DNA from: Azoarcus sp. KH32C
GTDB lineage: Bacteria > Pseudomonadota > Gammaproteobacteria > Burkholderiales > Rhodocyclaceae
DNA: 64,000 nt
Reading direction: 5' to 3'
Assembly: GCF_000349945.1 (NCBI RefSeq)
Contig: NC_020516.1
Span: 4,278,001-4,342,000 of the forward strand
Shown here: piece after piece, positions 49,375 to 58,535 of the stretch
How positions within the stretch are numbered: position 1 is the stretch's first letter
How the letters are laid out: every line of letters starts with the position of its first letter
The notes under the pieces: generated by a model
What the model was told of the DNA's origin: nothing
The model's database searches: none
Seen by the model: the letters and a program-made list of their open reading frames with translations, nothing else
Program-made: the position numbers and the translations under genes

Positions 49375-49848
49375 ATGACCCGTTTCACCCTCAACGGCAA
49401 ACCGGTAAGCACCGATATGCCCGACGACACCCCGCTGCTGTGGGTGCTGCGCGACGGCCTCGACATGACCGGCACGAAGTTCGGCTGCGGCATGGCGCAA
49501 TGCGGCGCCTGTACCGTGCATCTCGACGGCCAGCCGATCCGTTCCTGCTCCACGCCCGTGTCCGCGGTCGCGGGCAAGCGCGTGACGACGATCGAAGGTG
49601 TCGGCAACGCCCGCATCGGCGCCGCGGTGCAGGCGGCGTGGCAGAAGCTCGACGTCGTGCAGTGCGGCTACTGCCAGTCGGGGCAGATCATGTCGGCAAC
49701 GGCGCTCCTCGCGTCGAATCCGAAACCGACCGACGTCGACATCGACGCGGCGATGCGCGGCAACATCTGCCGCTGCGCCACCTACGTGCGCATCCGCGCC
49801 GCCATCCACGAAGCCGCGAAGACGCTCGCGACGAGGAGCGCAGCATGA
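49375..49848 (+). CDS. iorA: 2Fe-2S subunit of isoquinoline 1-oxidoreductase-type molybdenum hydroxylase
   Basis: 157 residues from ATG 49375, with two 2Fe-2S clusters. The plant-type site is CGMAQCGACTVHLDG with a later Cys in RSCSTPV, and the second is CGYCQSGQIM with CRCATY. This is the small subunit of the xanthine oxidase family lacking a separate FAD subunit, as in IorAB. It is joined to iorB by an ATGA overlap. Electrons probably pass to a cytochrome. Whether the substrate is isoquinoline or an aldehyde cannot be read from sequence. Confidence 0.9.
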   Translation: MTRFTLNGKPVSTDMPDDTPLLWVLRDGLDMTGTKFGCGMAQCGACTVHLDGQPIRSCSTPVSAVAGKRVTTIEGVGNARIGAAVQAAWQKLDVVQCGYCQSGQIMSATALLASNPKPTDVDIDAAMRGNICRCATYVRIRAAIHEAAKTLATRSAA

Positions 49849-52058
49849 GCACCCGGATCGAGAACACCTCCCGCCGCGACTTCCTGAAGGCGGGCGCCGG
49901 CCTGACGCTGGCTGTCGTCCTGCCGGGCGCCCGGGGGGCGGTCCTGCCGGGCGCGGACGGTCCGAGCGCCGTGGGCGGCGCCGCCGCGAGCGCAGCCGAA
50001 TTCGCCCCGAACGCCTTCGTCCGCATCGCGCCGGACAACACCGTGACCGTCGTCGCCAAACACCTCGAGATGGGCCAGGGCACCTACACCGGGCTCGCGA
50101 CGCTGGTCGCCGAGGAGCTCGACGCGGACTGGTCGCAGGTCGTCACAAAGGGATCGCCGGCCGATGCGGCGCGCTACAACAACCTCTTCTGGGGCAACGC
50201 GCAGGGCACGGGCGGCAGCACCGCGATCGCCAACTCCTTCGAGCAGTTGCGCCAGGCGGGAGCGACCGCCAGGGCGATGCTCGTGCAGGCCGCCGCCGAG
50301 CGCTGGCGGGTGCCGGCGGACGAAATCAGCGTCAAGGCGGGCGTCGTCAGTCACGCCAGGAGCGGCCGCAAGGCCCGCTTCGGCGAGCTGGCCGAAGCGG
50401 CCTCGCTGCTGCAGGTGCCGCAGCAGGTGAAGCTGAAGGATCCGAAGGATTTCACGCTGATCGGCCGCCACGTGCCGCGCAAGGACAGCGTCGCCAAGAC
50501 GACCGGGCGGGCGCAATTCACGCAGGACGTGAAGCTGCCGGGCATGCTCGTCGCGGTCGTCGCCCATCCGCCGCGCTTCGGGGCGACCGTGAAGAGCGTG
50601 GATGACGGTGGCGCGCGCTCGGTTCCCGGCGTCGCGGACGTCGTGCGTATCCCGACCGGCGTCGCGGTGCTCGCACGCGACTACTGGACCGCGAAGAAAG
50701 GTCGCGACGCGCTGAAGGTCGAATGGGACGAATCCGCCGCCTACCGCGGCAGCTCGGACGCCATCCTCGCCGACTACCGCAAGCGCGCGGCAACACCCGG
50801 CGCCGTCGCGCGCAAGGACGGCGACGCCGCGGCCGCGCTGGGCAAGGCCGCGAAGGTGATCGACGCGGAATACGCCTTCCCCTATCTCGCGCACGCCGCG
50901 ATGGAGCCGCTCAACTGCGTGATGCGCCTCGACGCGAACGGCTGCGAAGTGTGGAACGGCGAGCAGTTCCAGACCGTCGACCAGATGACCGTCGCAGGCA
51001 TCCTCGGCCTCAAGCCCGAGCAGGTGAAGCTCAACATGCTCTTCGCCGGCGGCAGCTTCGGGCGGCGCGCGAACCCGCATTCGGACTATCTCGTCGAAAC
51101 CGCGCACATCGTCAAGGCGATCGGCGGCCGCGCGCCCGTAAAACTCGTGTGGTCGCGCGAAGACGACATGCGCGCCGGCTACTACCGCCCCATCTACCTG
51201 CACCGCCTGCAGGCCGCGCTCGACGCCCAGGGCAAGCCGCTCGCGTGGTCGGAGCGCATCGTCGGCCAGTCCATCCTCGCCGGCACGGCTTTCGAGTCGA
51301 TGATGGTCAAGGACGGCGTCGACGCGACCTCGGTCGAAGGGGCGGCAACCCTGCCCTATGCGATTCCGAACCTGCAGGTCGAACTGCACACGACGAACGG
51401 CGATGTGAAGGTGCCGGTCCAATGGTGGCGCTCGGTGGGTTCGACGCATACGGCCTACGCGACGGAAGTCTTCCTCGACGAACTCGCGACGGCGGCCGGC
51501 AAGGATCCCGTCGGCTACCGTCTCGGCCTCCTCGCCGGGCATCCGCGCCACGCCGGCGTGCTCAAACTTGCCGCGGACAAGGCAGACTGGGGCAAGCCGC
51601 TCGCCGCGGCGAAGACCGGCAAGCGCGGCCGGGGTGTGGCGGTGCATGAGTCCTTCCACACCTACGTCGCTCAGGTCGTCGACGTGACGGTGATGCCGGA
51701 CGGCCAGTTCAAGGTCGATCGCGTCGTGTGCGCAGTCGATTGCGGCATCGCGGTCAATCCGGACGTGATCCGCGCGCAGATGGAAGGCGGCATCGGCTTC
51801 GGCCTCGCGGCGGCGCTCTCCGGCGCGATCACGCTGAAGGACGGCCAGGTGGAGCAGTCGAACTTCCACGACTACCAGGTGCTGCGCATCGACCAGATGC
51901 CGAGGATCGAAGTGCATATCGTGCCTTCGGCCGAGAAACCGACCGGCGTCGGCGAGCCCGGCGTGCCGCCACTCGCGCCGGCGCTCGCGAACGCGCTATT
52001 TGCTGCTACCGGCAAGCGCATCCGCACCTTGCCGATCGGCGATCAGCTCAAAGCCTGA
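49845..52058 (+). CDS. iorB: Molybdopterin subunit of isoquinoline 1-oxidoreductase-type enzyme
   Basis: 737 residues from ATG 49845. The N-terminus, SRRDFLKAGAGLTLAVVLPG, is a Tat signal, so the folded cofactor enzyme works in the periplasm. The mature part has the MCD-binding motifs of the aldehyde oxidase/xanthine dehydrogenase large subunit, e.g. KHLEMGQGTYTGLATLVAEE, FAGGSFGRRANPHSDYL and VGEPGVPPLAPALANAL. The frame open from 49440 is iorA read in another phase. It shares an operon with iorA, an XdhC-like and a MobA-like gene. Confidence 0.92.
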   Translation: MSTRIENTSRRDFLKAGAGLTLAVVLPGARGAVLPGADGPSAVGGAAASAAEFAPNAFVRIAPDNTVTVVAKHLEMGQGTYTGLATLVAEELDADWSQVVTKGSPADAARYNNLFWGNAQGTGGSTAIANSFEQLRQAGATARAMLVQAAAERWRVPADEISVKAGVVSHARSGRKARFGELAEAASLLQVPQQVKLKDPKDFTLIGRHVPRKDSVAKTTGRAQFTQDVKLPGMLVAVVAHPPRFGATVKSVDDGGARSVPGVADVVRIPTGVAVLARDYWTAKKGRDALKVEWDESAAYRGSSDAILADYRKRAATPGAVARKDGDAAAALGKAAKVIDAEYAFPYLAHAAMEPLNCVMRLDANGCEVWNGEQFQTVDQMTVAGILGLKPEQVKLNMLFAGGSFGRRANPHSDYLVETAHIVKAIGGRAPVKLVWSREDDMRAGYYRPIYLHRLQAALDAQGKPLAWSERIVGQSILAGTAFESMMVKDGVDATSVEGAATLPYAIPNLQVELHTTNGDVKVPVQWWRSVGSTHTAYATEVFLDELATAAGKDPVGYRLGLLAGHPRHAGVLKLAADKADWGKPLAAAKTGKRGRGVAVHESFHTYVAQVVDVTVMPDGQFKVDRVVCAVDCGIAVNPDVIRAQMEGGIGFGLAAALSGAITLKDGQVEQSNFHDYQVLRIDQMPRIEVHIVPSAEKPTGVGEPGVPPLAPALANALFAATGKRIRTLPIGDQLKA

Positions 52059-52069
52059 AGGAGACGGCG

Positions 52070-53092
52070 ATGGACAGCCTCGACCTCGAAGTCCTGACCC
52101 GGGCACGTGACTGGCTCGCCGCCGGCCGCGCGGTGATGCTCGCGACCGTCGTGCGGACCTGGGGTTCGTCCCCGCGCCCGCCGGGGGCGCTCCTCGCGCT
52201 GCGCGACGACGGGCGCGCGGTCGGGTCGGTCTCCGGCGGCTGCATCGAGGACGACCTGATCTGGCGGCTGCAGCGCGAGGGCATGCCGGCACGCCCGCAG
52301 CACGTCAGCTACGGCGTCGATGCCGAGGAGGCGCGCCGCTTTGGCCTGCCCTGCGGCGGCACGATGGAACTCGTGATCGAACCGTTGCATGACGCGGCAC
52401 CGCTCGACGCCCTGCTCGGGCGCCTCGCGGCGGGCGAGTTGGTCGAGCGCCGTCTCGACCTCGCGAGCGGCCGAAGTACGCTCAGCGCAGCGCATCCCGA
52501 ACAAGGCACGGCCTTCGACGGCGAGACGCTGACGAGCGTCTTCGGCCCGCGCTACCGCCTGCTGCTGATCGGCGCCGGCCAGCTCTCGGCGAGCCTTTCG
52601 CGCATCGCGCTGGGGCTGGATTTCGCGGTCACGGTTTGCGATCCGCGCGAGGAATGGAGCGAGGAGTGGAACGTCCCCGGCACGACGCTGACGCGTGAGA
52701 TGCCGGACGACGTCGTCACTGCAATGCGGCCGGACGCGCGCACCGCAGTCGTCGCACTGACGCATGACCCGAAGCTCGACGACCTCGCGCTGATGGAGGC
52801 GCTGCGCTCGCCGGCCTTCTATGTCGCCGCGCTCGGTTCGCGGCGCAACAATGCGGCGCGGCGCGAACGGCTCCGGGAATTCGACCTCAGCGCCGAACAG
52901 CTCGCGGCGCTGCGCGGCCCCGCCGGCCTCTATATCGGCAGCCGCACGCCGGGCGAGATCGCGGTGTCGGTCGCGGCCGAACTCGTCGCGGTCAAGAACG
53001 GCGTCGCGCCCGAGCGGGTGCTGAACGTCGAAGCCGCGAAGGATGCGCTCGACATCGCCGCCAACACGCTATCGGCGTGCGCGACCCGATGA
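52070..53092 (+). CDS. xdhC: XdhC-family molybdenum-cofactor insertion protein
   Basis: 340 residues from ATG 52070, preceded by GGAG. The XdhC/CoxI N-terminal domain contains RTWGSSPRPPGALLALRDDG and SVSGGCIEDDL; a Rossmann-like C-terminal domain follows (LLLIGAGQLSASLSRIA; GLYIGSRTPGEIAVSVAAEL). XdhC proteins bind molybdenum cofactor, add the terminal sulfur with a partner and hand it to the enzyme. It follows iorB by 11 bases and overlaps the next gene. Confidence 0.9.
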   Translation: MDSLDLEVLTRARDWLAAGRAVMLATVVRTWGSSPRPPGALLALRDDGRAVGSVSGGCIEDDLIWRLQREGMPARPQHVSYGVDAEEARRFGLPCGGTMELVIEPLHDAAPLDALLGRLAAGELVERRLDLASGRSTLSAAHPEQGTAFDGETLTSVFGPRYRLLLIGAGQLSASLSRIALGLDFAVTVCDPREEWSEEWNVPGTTLTREMPDDVVTAMRPDARTAVVALTHDPKLDDLALMEALRSPAFYVAALGSRRNNAARRERLREFDLSAEQLAALRGPAGLYIGSRTPGEIAVSVAAELVAVKNGVAPERVLNVEAAKDALDIAANTLSACATR

Positions 53093-53658
53093 TCCGCGGC
53101 ATCCTGCTTGCCGCCGGCTACGGCCGGCGCTTCGACACCGCCGGGCAACGCGACAAGCTCCTCGAACCGCTGTCCGACGGCCGCCCCGTGTTGTGGCACA
53201 GCGCCACCGCCTTGTGCGCCGCACTGCCCGGAAGCCTCGCCGTCGTCCGCCCCGGCAGCCCGGAACGCGTACGCTGGCTCGTCGAAGCCGGCTGCGAAGT
53301 GCTCGAAAGCACCGAGGCCGAACAGGGGATGGGCAGCGCGCTCGCCCATGCGGTCGGGGCGAGCCCGTCGGCCTCCGGCTGGGTCGTCGCGCTCGCCGAC
53401 ATGCCATGGCTACCGCCGGCAATGATCCGCGCGGTCGCGGACGGCATCGATGCACCGGAACGCATCGTCGCGCCGGTCTGCGACGGACGGCGCGGTCACC
53501 CGGTCGGCTTCGGCAGCGCCTGGGGAACGCGCCTCGCGACGTTGACGGGGGACGCTGGCGCGCGGGAACTGCTCCGGGACTCTTCGATCCGCTTGATCGC
53601 GACCGAGGAGCGCGGCGTGCTGCGCGACGTCGACACACCGGCCGACCTCGCCCGCTGA
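53089..53658 (+). CDS. MobA-like nucleotidyltransferase (MocA/cofactor cytidylyltransferase type)
   Basis: 189 residues from ATG 53089, overlapping the xdhC stop as ATGA; a GTG at 53077 is less likely. The nucleotide-binding start GILLAAGYGRRFDTAGQRDK and ALADMPWLPPAMI match the NTP_transf_3 domain of MobA/MocA, which adds CMP or GMP to the molybdenum cofactor. Order iorA-iorB-xdhC-mocA is a familiar cofactor-delivery set. Which nucleotide it uses is not certain from sequence. Confidence 0.87.
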   Translation: MIRGILLAAGYGRRFDTAGQRDKLLEPLSDGRPVLWHSATALCAALPGSLAVVRPGSPERVRWLVEAGCEVLESTEAEQGMGSALAHAVGASPSASGWVVALADMPWLPPAMIRAVADGIDAPERIVAPVCDGRRGHPVGFGSAWGTRLATLTGDAGARELLRDSSIRLIATEERGVLRDVDTPADLAR

Positions 53659-53700
53659 GCGGGGGAACGCCCCTGTTGCGATTCCGCGACATCGATCACA

Positions 53701-53737
53701 ATTGCGATTGATTCGTATTTACACAACACGATACAAT
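53701..53737 (+). promoter_or_regulatory. Promoter and possible Fur site before the siderophore receptor
   Basis: TTGATT (53708-53713), 18 bp, TACAAT (53732-53737). ATTGCGATTGATTCGTATTT over the -35 resembles Fur sites but its arms are imperfect (CGATTGATTCG). Confidence 0.45.
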
Positions 53738-53812
53738 CCTCTCATCCCTTAGCCAGCCACTCCGCCGCTCCGGCCGGATCGCCAGCCAGCAACGATTCCG
53801 ACCGGAGTTCCA

Positions 53813-55939
53813 ATGCGTCTTCGCACCCTCAGTGCGGCGATTGCGGCTGCGCTGCCTGCGCTCGCCTTCGCCCAAGCGACCCTGCCCCCCGTCACCGTCA
53901 CGGCCGAAGAGGCCAATGCCACGCCGTCCTACAACCCGCTGGTGTCATCCACGGCGACCAAGGGCACCGCACCGCTGCGCGACATCCCGCAAACCGTCAA
54001 CGTCGTCGGCCCCGAGCTGATCGCCGACCAAGGCGTGCGCTCGCTCGCCGAGGCGATGCAGAACGTGCCGGGCGTCACGCTGAACATGGGCGACGGCCAG
54101 CGCGACCAGTTCGCGATCCGCGGCTTCACCGCGATCGGCGACAACTTCCTCGACGGCGTACGCGACGACGCGCTGTATTTCCGCGACCTGTCGAACGTCG
54201 ATCGCATCGAGGTCCTCAAGGGGCCTGCGGCAGTACTGTACGGGCGCGGCTCCTCGGGCGGCATCATCAACCGCGTGAGCAAGCTCCCCACGACGCAGGC
54301 GATCCGCGAAGTCACCGTGCAGCTCGACACCGAAGGCGAGAAGCGCATCAGCTTCGACGCTGCCGGCGCGCTCGGCACAGGCGGCCATAGCTTCCGCCTA
54401 ACCGGCGCCTTCGAGGATTCGACGGGTTTCCGCGACGAATCCTTCCTCAAGCGCGAAGCCTTCGCCCCGTCGCTCGACCTCAAGCTCGGCGAGGACACGA
54501 GCCTGCTGCTGCAGCTCAGCCACAACCGCGACCGCCGCCCTACCGATTTCGGCATCCCGGACAACAACGGCCGTCCGCTCGACGTCGATCGCGAGACCTA
54601 CTACGGCTCGGGCGACGCCGAACGCGACGACATGACGACCGCGACGATGAACACCGCGACCGCGACGCTCTCGCATCGCATCAACGCCGACTGGTCGCTG
54701 CGCAATGTGCTGCGCTACTACGACTTCAAGCTCGATCGCGAGAACACGCTCTACCGCACTGGCAGCGCCTACACGCTGCAGAACGGCCAGCTCATGATGC
54801 AGCGCACGCACGGCCACGTGATGCGCGACGAGCAGGGCTGGTTCGATCAACTCGAACTGACGCAGCAGGCAACGCTCGCCGGCATGAAGCACAGCCTGCT
54901 CTACGGCATCGAAGTCGGCAGCCAGGACAAGTCGCTCGACATCGACAACTGGGTCGGCATCGACCGCGTGCCGCTCTTCAACCCTGGCGGCGCAATCCCG
55001 CCCTACTCGACGGCGGCACCCAACTCGCGCACCATCGACAACGTCACGACGCTCGAAAACACGTCGCTTTACGTACAGGACCAGATCGCCCTCGGCGAAC
55101 ACTGGAAGGCGCTCGTCGGCATCCGCTACGACAACTACCGCCAGCAGACGACTGAACCCGGCAAGCCCGACTTCGAACGCACCGACCGCGAATGGAGCCC
55201 GCGCGCGGGCCTCGTGTGGCAGCCGGACGCGAACCAGTCCTACTACGCCTCGGTGTCGCGCTCCTTCCAGCCTTCGGGCGAGCAATTCCAGCTCTCCGCG
55301 AGCAACGTCCACGCCGACCCCGAGATCACGACCAACCACGAGATCGGCGCGAAGTGGGACTTCCTCGGCGGCGCGCTGTCGGCCGGCGCCTCGATCTTCC
55401 GCCTCGTGCGCACCGACATGAAGATCACCGACCCGGTGACGCGCCTCACCGTCAACGCCGGCGAACAGCGCACCGACGGCCTGGAACTGTCGCTCACCGG
55501 ACGCCCCGCCGCGGGTTGGCAGATCTCCGCCGGCTACGCCTACCTCGACACCGAGATCGTCAAATCGACCGCCACCGGCGGCGCGAACTTCGGCACAACT
55601 CGCGTCACCGTGCCATTTGAAGGCAAGGAAGCGGCATTGACGCCGCGCCACAGCGGCTCGCTGTGGGTCACGCGCGAACTGGGCAGTGGCTGGAGCCTCG
55701 GCGGCGGTGTGCATGCGCAGGCCCATCAGTACGCCTCGCCCGACAACCTCGTACGCCTGCCCGGCTTCGCGGTGTTCGACGCGGCCCTGCTCTACCGCAG
55801 CAAGACCTACGACCTCGCGTTCAACCTGAAGAACGTCTTCGACCGCGAGTACTGGGCGAGCGCGCACGGCAGCGCCAACGGCCTGAACCAGCCGGGCGCG
55901 CCGCGCACGCTGCAGGCGACCGCCAGTTACCGTTTCTGA
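53813..55939 (+). CDS. TonB-dependent siderophore receptor
   Basis: A 708-residue outer membrane receptor. The signal peptide MRLRTLSAAIAAALPALAFA precedes the plug domain, with RDIPQTVNVVGPELIADQGV and YGRGSSGGIINRVSKLPTT, and a 22-strand barrel ends in LQATASYRF with a terminal Phe. It belongs to the siderophore group (TIGR01783 type; FcuA/FhuE/FiuA-like). The ligand cannot be fixed from sequence. It depends on TonB-ExbBD (36489-38491) and is followed by a PepSY gene. Confidence 0.93.
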   Translation: MRLRTLSAAIAAALPALAFAQATLPPVTVTAEEANATPSYNPLVSSTATKGTAPLRDIPQTVNVVGPELIADQGVRSLAEAMQNVPGVTLNMGDGQRDQFAIRGFTAIGDNFLDGVRDDALYFRDLSNVDRIEVLKGPAAVLYGRGSSGGIINRVSKLPTTQAIREVTVQLDTEGEKRISFDAAGALGTGGHSFRLTGAFEDSTGFRDESFLKREAFAPSLDLKLGEDTSLLLQLSHNRDRRPTDFGIPDNNGRPLDVDRETYYGSGDAERDDMTTATMNTATATLSHRINADWSLRNVLRYYDFKLDRENTLYRTGSAYTLQNGQLMMQRTHGHVMRDEQGWFDQLELTQQATLAGMKHSLLYGIEVGSQDKSLDIDNWVGIDRVPLFNPGGAIPPYSTAAPNSRTIDNVTTLENTSLYVQDQIALGEHWKALVGIRYDNYRQQTTEPGKPDFERTDREWSPRAGLVWQPDANQSYYASVSRSFQPSGEQFQLSASNVHADPEITTNHEIGAKWDFLGGALSAGASIFRLVRTDMKITDPVTRLTVNAGEQRTDGLELSLTGRPAAGWQISAGYAYLDTEIVKSTATGGANFGTTRVTVPFEGKEAALTPRHSGSLWVTRELGSGWSLGGGVHAQAHQYASPDNLVRLPGFAVFDAALLYRSKTYDLAFNLKNVFDREYWASAHGSANGLNQPGAPRTLQATASYRF

Positions 55940-55946
55940 GCCCCCA

Positions 55947-56594
55947 ATGCTCCATCCCCGCCTCCATCCCCGTCCCGCGAGCCCGCGCGGCAACTCGCAG
56001 AAATGGCTGCGCCGCATCCACGCCTGGTTCGGCCTGGCCGTCTCCGCGATGCTGCTGCTCTTCGCTATCACCGGCTTCCTGCTCAACCACCGGGCGGTCA
56101 TGAAGATCGCGGCGCTCGACCGCAAGGAGGTGGTCCAGCTGCTGCCCGTCGAGGCAACGCCGGCCGACCCGAAGGCGCTTGCCGTCGCGCTCGCGCCTAG
56201 GCTTGGCCTCGATTCCGCTGCGTTCAAGCCGAAGGTCGATCCGGCCCGCGCGGTCGCCTGGAGCGAGGCCCGGATCGTCCAGCCCGAACGCTGGACGTTG
56301 CGCGCCGACATGCCGTCCGAATCGGTCCAGATCGAATACTGGAAAGGCAGCCGCCAGGTCGAAGTGAAGCGCACCCAGCCCAACCTGTGGCTCTATCTCG
56401 CGCGCCTGCACATGTCGACCGGTACCGGTCCGGCGTGGGTGCTGTTGGCGGATGCCGCGGCGCTGGGCCTCGCTTTGCTCGGACTGTCCGGCTTCTGGCT
56501 GTGGGGACGGCTGCATGGTTCGCGGCGCCAGCTCGCGATGATCGCCAGCGGCGGATTGATGCTCGCGGGCGGCTTGGCGTGGCTCGCTGGATGA
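55947..56594 (+). CDS. PepSY-associated membrane protein
   Basis: A 215-residue inner membrane protein with TM1 at about 28-48 (WFGLAVSAMLLLFAITGFLL) and two helices near the C-terminus (ADAAALGLALLGLSGFWLWG; LAMIASGGLMLAGGLAWL). A periplasmic PepSY-like segment lies between. Proteins of this type sit beside siderophore receptors and are thought to reduce ferric siderophores in the periplasm or membrane. It is 7 bases behind the receptor gene, so it is co-expressed. Conserved His residues (HRAVM, RLHMSTGT) may bind haem. Confidence 0.82.
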   Translation: MLHPRLHPRPASPRGNSQKWLRRIHAWFGLAVSAMLLLFAITGFLLNHRAVMKIAALDRKEVVQLLPVEATPADPKALAVALAPRLGLDSAAFKPKVDPARAVAWSEARIVQPERWTLRADMPSESVQIEYWKGSRQVEVKRTQPNLWLYLARLHMSTGTGPAWVLLADAAALGLALLGLSGFWLWGRLHGSRRQLAMIASGGLMLAGGLAWLAG

Positions 56595-56607
56595 CCTTGT
56601 AATAATC

Positions 56608-56630
56608 CTTACGGAATGTAAGCACGTGCT
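56608..56630. promoter_or_regulatory. Two adjacent palindromes before the rhodanese gene
   Basis: CTTAC-GGAAT-GTAAG (56608-56622) and AGCACGTGCT (56621-56630) overlap by two bases, about 75-95 bp before the rhodanese start. Possible operator for an unknown regulator. Confidence 0.4.
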
Positions 56631-56701
56631 AAAATAACGAACTCCCTGGCAGGCGAAGGGTCATTCGACCAGTCGCCGACCTCGTCCGACCGGAGTCCGT
56701 C

Positions 56702-57163
56702 ATGTCGTCCGCCGTTCCCCTTCCGACCCGCCGCAGCTTCCTGTGTGCAGCCGCTGTGCTGCTGCTTCCGCTTCCCGCACTCGCACAGGAGGCCGTCTTG
56801 GAACTGACCCCGGCCGAGGCCGGCGCTCGCGCCAAGGCCGGCGAGGTCACGCTCATCGACGTGCGCACGCCTGAGGAATGGCGCGAGACCGGCGTCGCGC
56901 CCAACGCCACGCGCATCAACCTCTATCATCCCGAAGGCCCTGAGGGCTTTGCACGCGAGGTGCTCAAGCGCGTCGGCGGCAACCGCAATGCGCCGATCGC
57001 GCTCGTCTGCCGCACCGGCAACCGCAGCGGGCAAGCGCAGCGGATTCTCGGCGCCCTCGGTTTCAGTCGCGTCTACAACGTGCGCGAAGGTATGAGCGGC
57101 AGCACCAGCGGCCCGGGCTGGATCGCGCGCGGCCTGCCCGTGGAAGCCTGCAAGAGCTGCTGA
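56702..57163 (+). CDS. Exported rhodanese-domain protein
   Basis: A 153-residue protein with N-terminal PTRRSFLCAAAVLLLPLPAL, a signal peptide with a twin-arginine look, cleaved near LAQ. The rhodanese domain holds LIDVRTPEEWRETGVAPNAT and the active-site loop VCRTGNRSGQA, with the catalytic Cys (about residue 101). It could transfer sulfur or bind thiols in the periplasm. It is not overlapped by other genes and lies between the PepSY gene and a bestrophin-like gene. Confidence 0.9.
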   Translation: MSSAVPLPTRRSFLCAAAVLLLPLPALAQEAVLELTPAEAGARAKAGEVTLIDVRTPEEWRETGVAPNATRINLYHPEGPEGFAREVLKRVGGNRNAPIALVCRTGNRSGQAQRILGALGFSRVYNVREGMSGSTSGPGWIARGLPVEACKSC

Positions 57164-57287
57164 CGGCATGGCCGCCTTGGGCGGACTGTGGCATTTACGC
57201 TGCAATGCAGCAAAGAAGCTGCAACACGCGGGCGGGACCTGCGACAATGAAATTCCCCGCCGCACTGCGGCCAAACCCGTCTCCGCC

Positions 57288-58199
57288 GTGATCGTCCGCC
57301 CCCGCCCACACTGGATCCGCCTGCTTTTCGCCCGTCGCGGTTCGCTCCTCGTCCGCATCCTGCAACAACAGCTCTTCATCCTGCTGCTGTCCAGCGCCGT
57401 CGTCGCTTTCCACGGACAGCTCTTCCACTGGAAAGTCACGCTCACGTCCGCCCCGTTTTCGCTGATGGGCGTCGCGCTCGCGATCTTCCTCGGCTTTCGC
57501 ATCAACGTCAGCTACGAGCGCTACTGGGAAGCGCGCCGGCTGTGGGGCACGGTTCTCGTCGAAGCACGCAACCTCGCCCGCCAGGTGCTGACCCTCCCCG
57601 ACACCCGCGAGCAGGCACGGCCTTTCATCCTGGGCCTGACGGGCTTCGCGACGTCGATGCGCAACCAGCTACGCGGCCAGGCGCGCGACGATGGACTCGC
57701 CGGCTTGCTCCCCGACGCGCTGATCGAGCGCCTGCGCGACGCACGCTTCGCCCCCTCCCTGGTCCTGCTGTGGCTGGGCGAACAGGTGCACCGCTGGCGC
57801 CAGGCCGGCCGCATCGACGGCATGGCGGGGCAGCAGATCGAGGAATCGCTCAACGTGCTCTCCGGCGCGCTCGGCGGCTGTGAGCGCATCGCCGGCACGC
57901 CGATGCCCTTCACCTACTCGGTGATCCTGCATCGCAGCGCCTACCTCTACTGCATGCTGCTGCCTTTCGGGCTGATCGACACGATCGGCGTGATGACGCC
58001 GCTGATCGTCGCCTTCATCTCCTACACCTTCTTCGCGCTCGAAGCCCTGAGCGACGAGATCGAAGACCCCTTCGGCACGATGCCCAACGACCTCGCACTC
58101 GATGCGATGGTCGCGGGGATCGACGCGAGCCTGCGCGAAATGCTCGGCGAAACGCCGCCGCCCGCCCCGCAGCCTGACGAGAATTTCGTGCTGACCTGA
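57288..58199 (+). CDS. Bestrophin-family membrane channel (YneE-like)
   Basis: A 303-residue membrane protein. GTG 57288 gives the family-typical start MIVRPRPHWIRLLFARRGSL; the frame is open to 57168, but that extension has no family match. Core motifs are FRINVSYERYWEARRLWG and SYTFFALEALSDEIEDPFGT, as in bacterial bestrophins, which form pentameric ion channels. Physiological role unknown. It lies 125 bases behind the rhodanese gene. Confidence 0.87.
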   Translation: MIVRPRPHWIRLLFARRGSLLVRILQQQLFILLLSSAVVAFHGQLFHWKVTLTSAPFSLMGVALAIFLGFRINVSYERYWEARRLWGTVLVEARNLARQVLTLPDTREQARPFILGLTGFATSMRNQLRGQARDDGLAGLLPDALIERLRDARFAPSLVLLWLGEQVHRWRQAGRIDGMAGQQIEESLNVLSGALGGCERIAGTPMPFTYSVILHRSAYLYCMLLPFGLIDTIGVMTPLIVAFISYTFFALEALSDEIEDPFGTMPNDLALDAMVAGIDASLREMLGETPPPAPQPDENFVLT

Positions 58200-58208
58200 T
58201 CCGCGGAG

Positions 58209-58535
58209 CTACCAGCCCAGCCCCTTACGCATCAGCAGCAACAAGCCCATCCCGACAATGAAGGGCAGCCAGGGATTGCGCGAGCGCGTCGTCGCGACGA
58301 ATGCGGCCACGCCGGCCGCGAGCTTGGGATTGATCGGGTCGAGCGCTCCGCCGGCGAGCAGCATGTCCGGCACGATCAGCGCGGAGAGCGCCGCCGCAGG
58401 CGCATAGCGGAGCGCACGCTGCAGGGCGGACGGCAGACGCGCGCCCTCGCCCAGCAGCAGGAAACTGCCGCGCGTGATGAGGGTGGTCGACGCAATCAAG
58501 GCCAGGGTGATCCACAGCCATACGCCTTCGATCAT
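58209..58535 (-). CDS. azlD: Branched-chain amino-acid exporter small subunit AzlD
   Basis: 108 residues with three or four hydrophobic helices (LWITLALIASTTLITRGSFL near the N-terminus; FIVGMGLLLLMRKGLGW at the end). AzlD pairs with AzlC. Its ATG 58535 overlaps the azlC stop (TCATGA on the plus strand), so they are coupled. A longer minus-strand frame to 59162 is azlC read in another phase. Confidence 0.9.
   Translation of the reverse strand: MIEGVWLWITLALIASTTLITRGSFLLLGEGARLPSALQRALRYAPAAALSALIVPDMLLAGGALDPINPKLAAGVAAFVATTRSRNPWLPFIVGMGLLLLMRKGLGW

Noticed and set aside
53660..53690. Short GC inverted repeat (GGGG/CCCC) after the MobA-like gene as terminator
   Set aside because: The stem is only 4-5 bp with no T-run; too weak to call.
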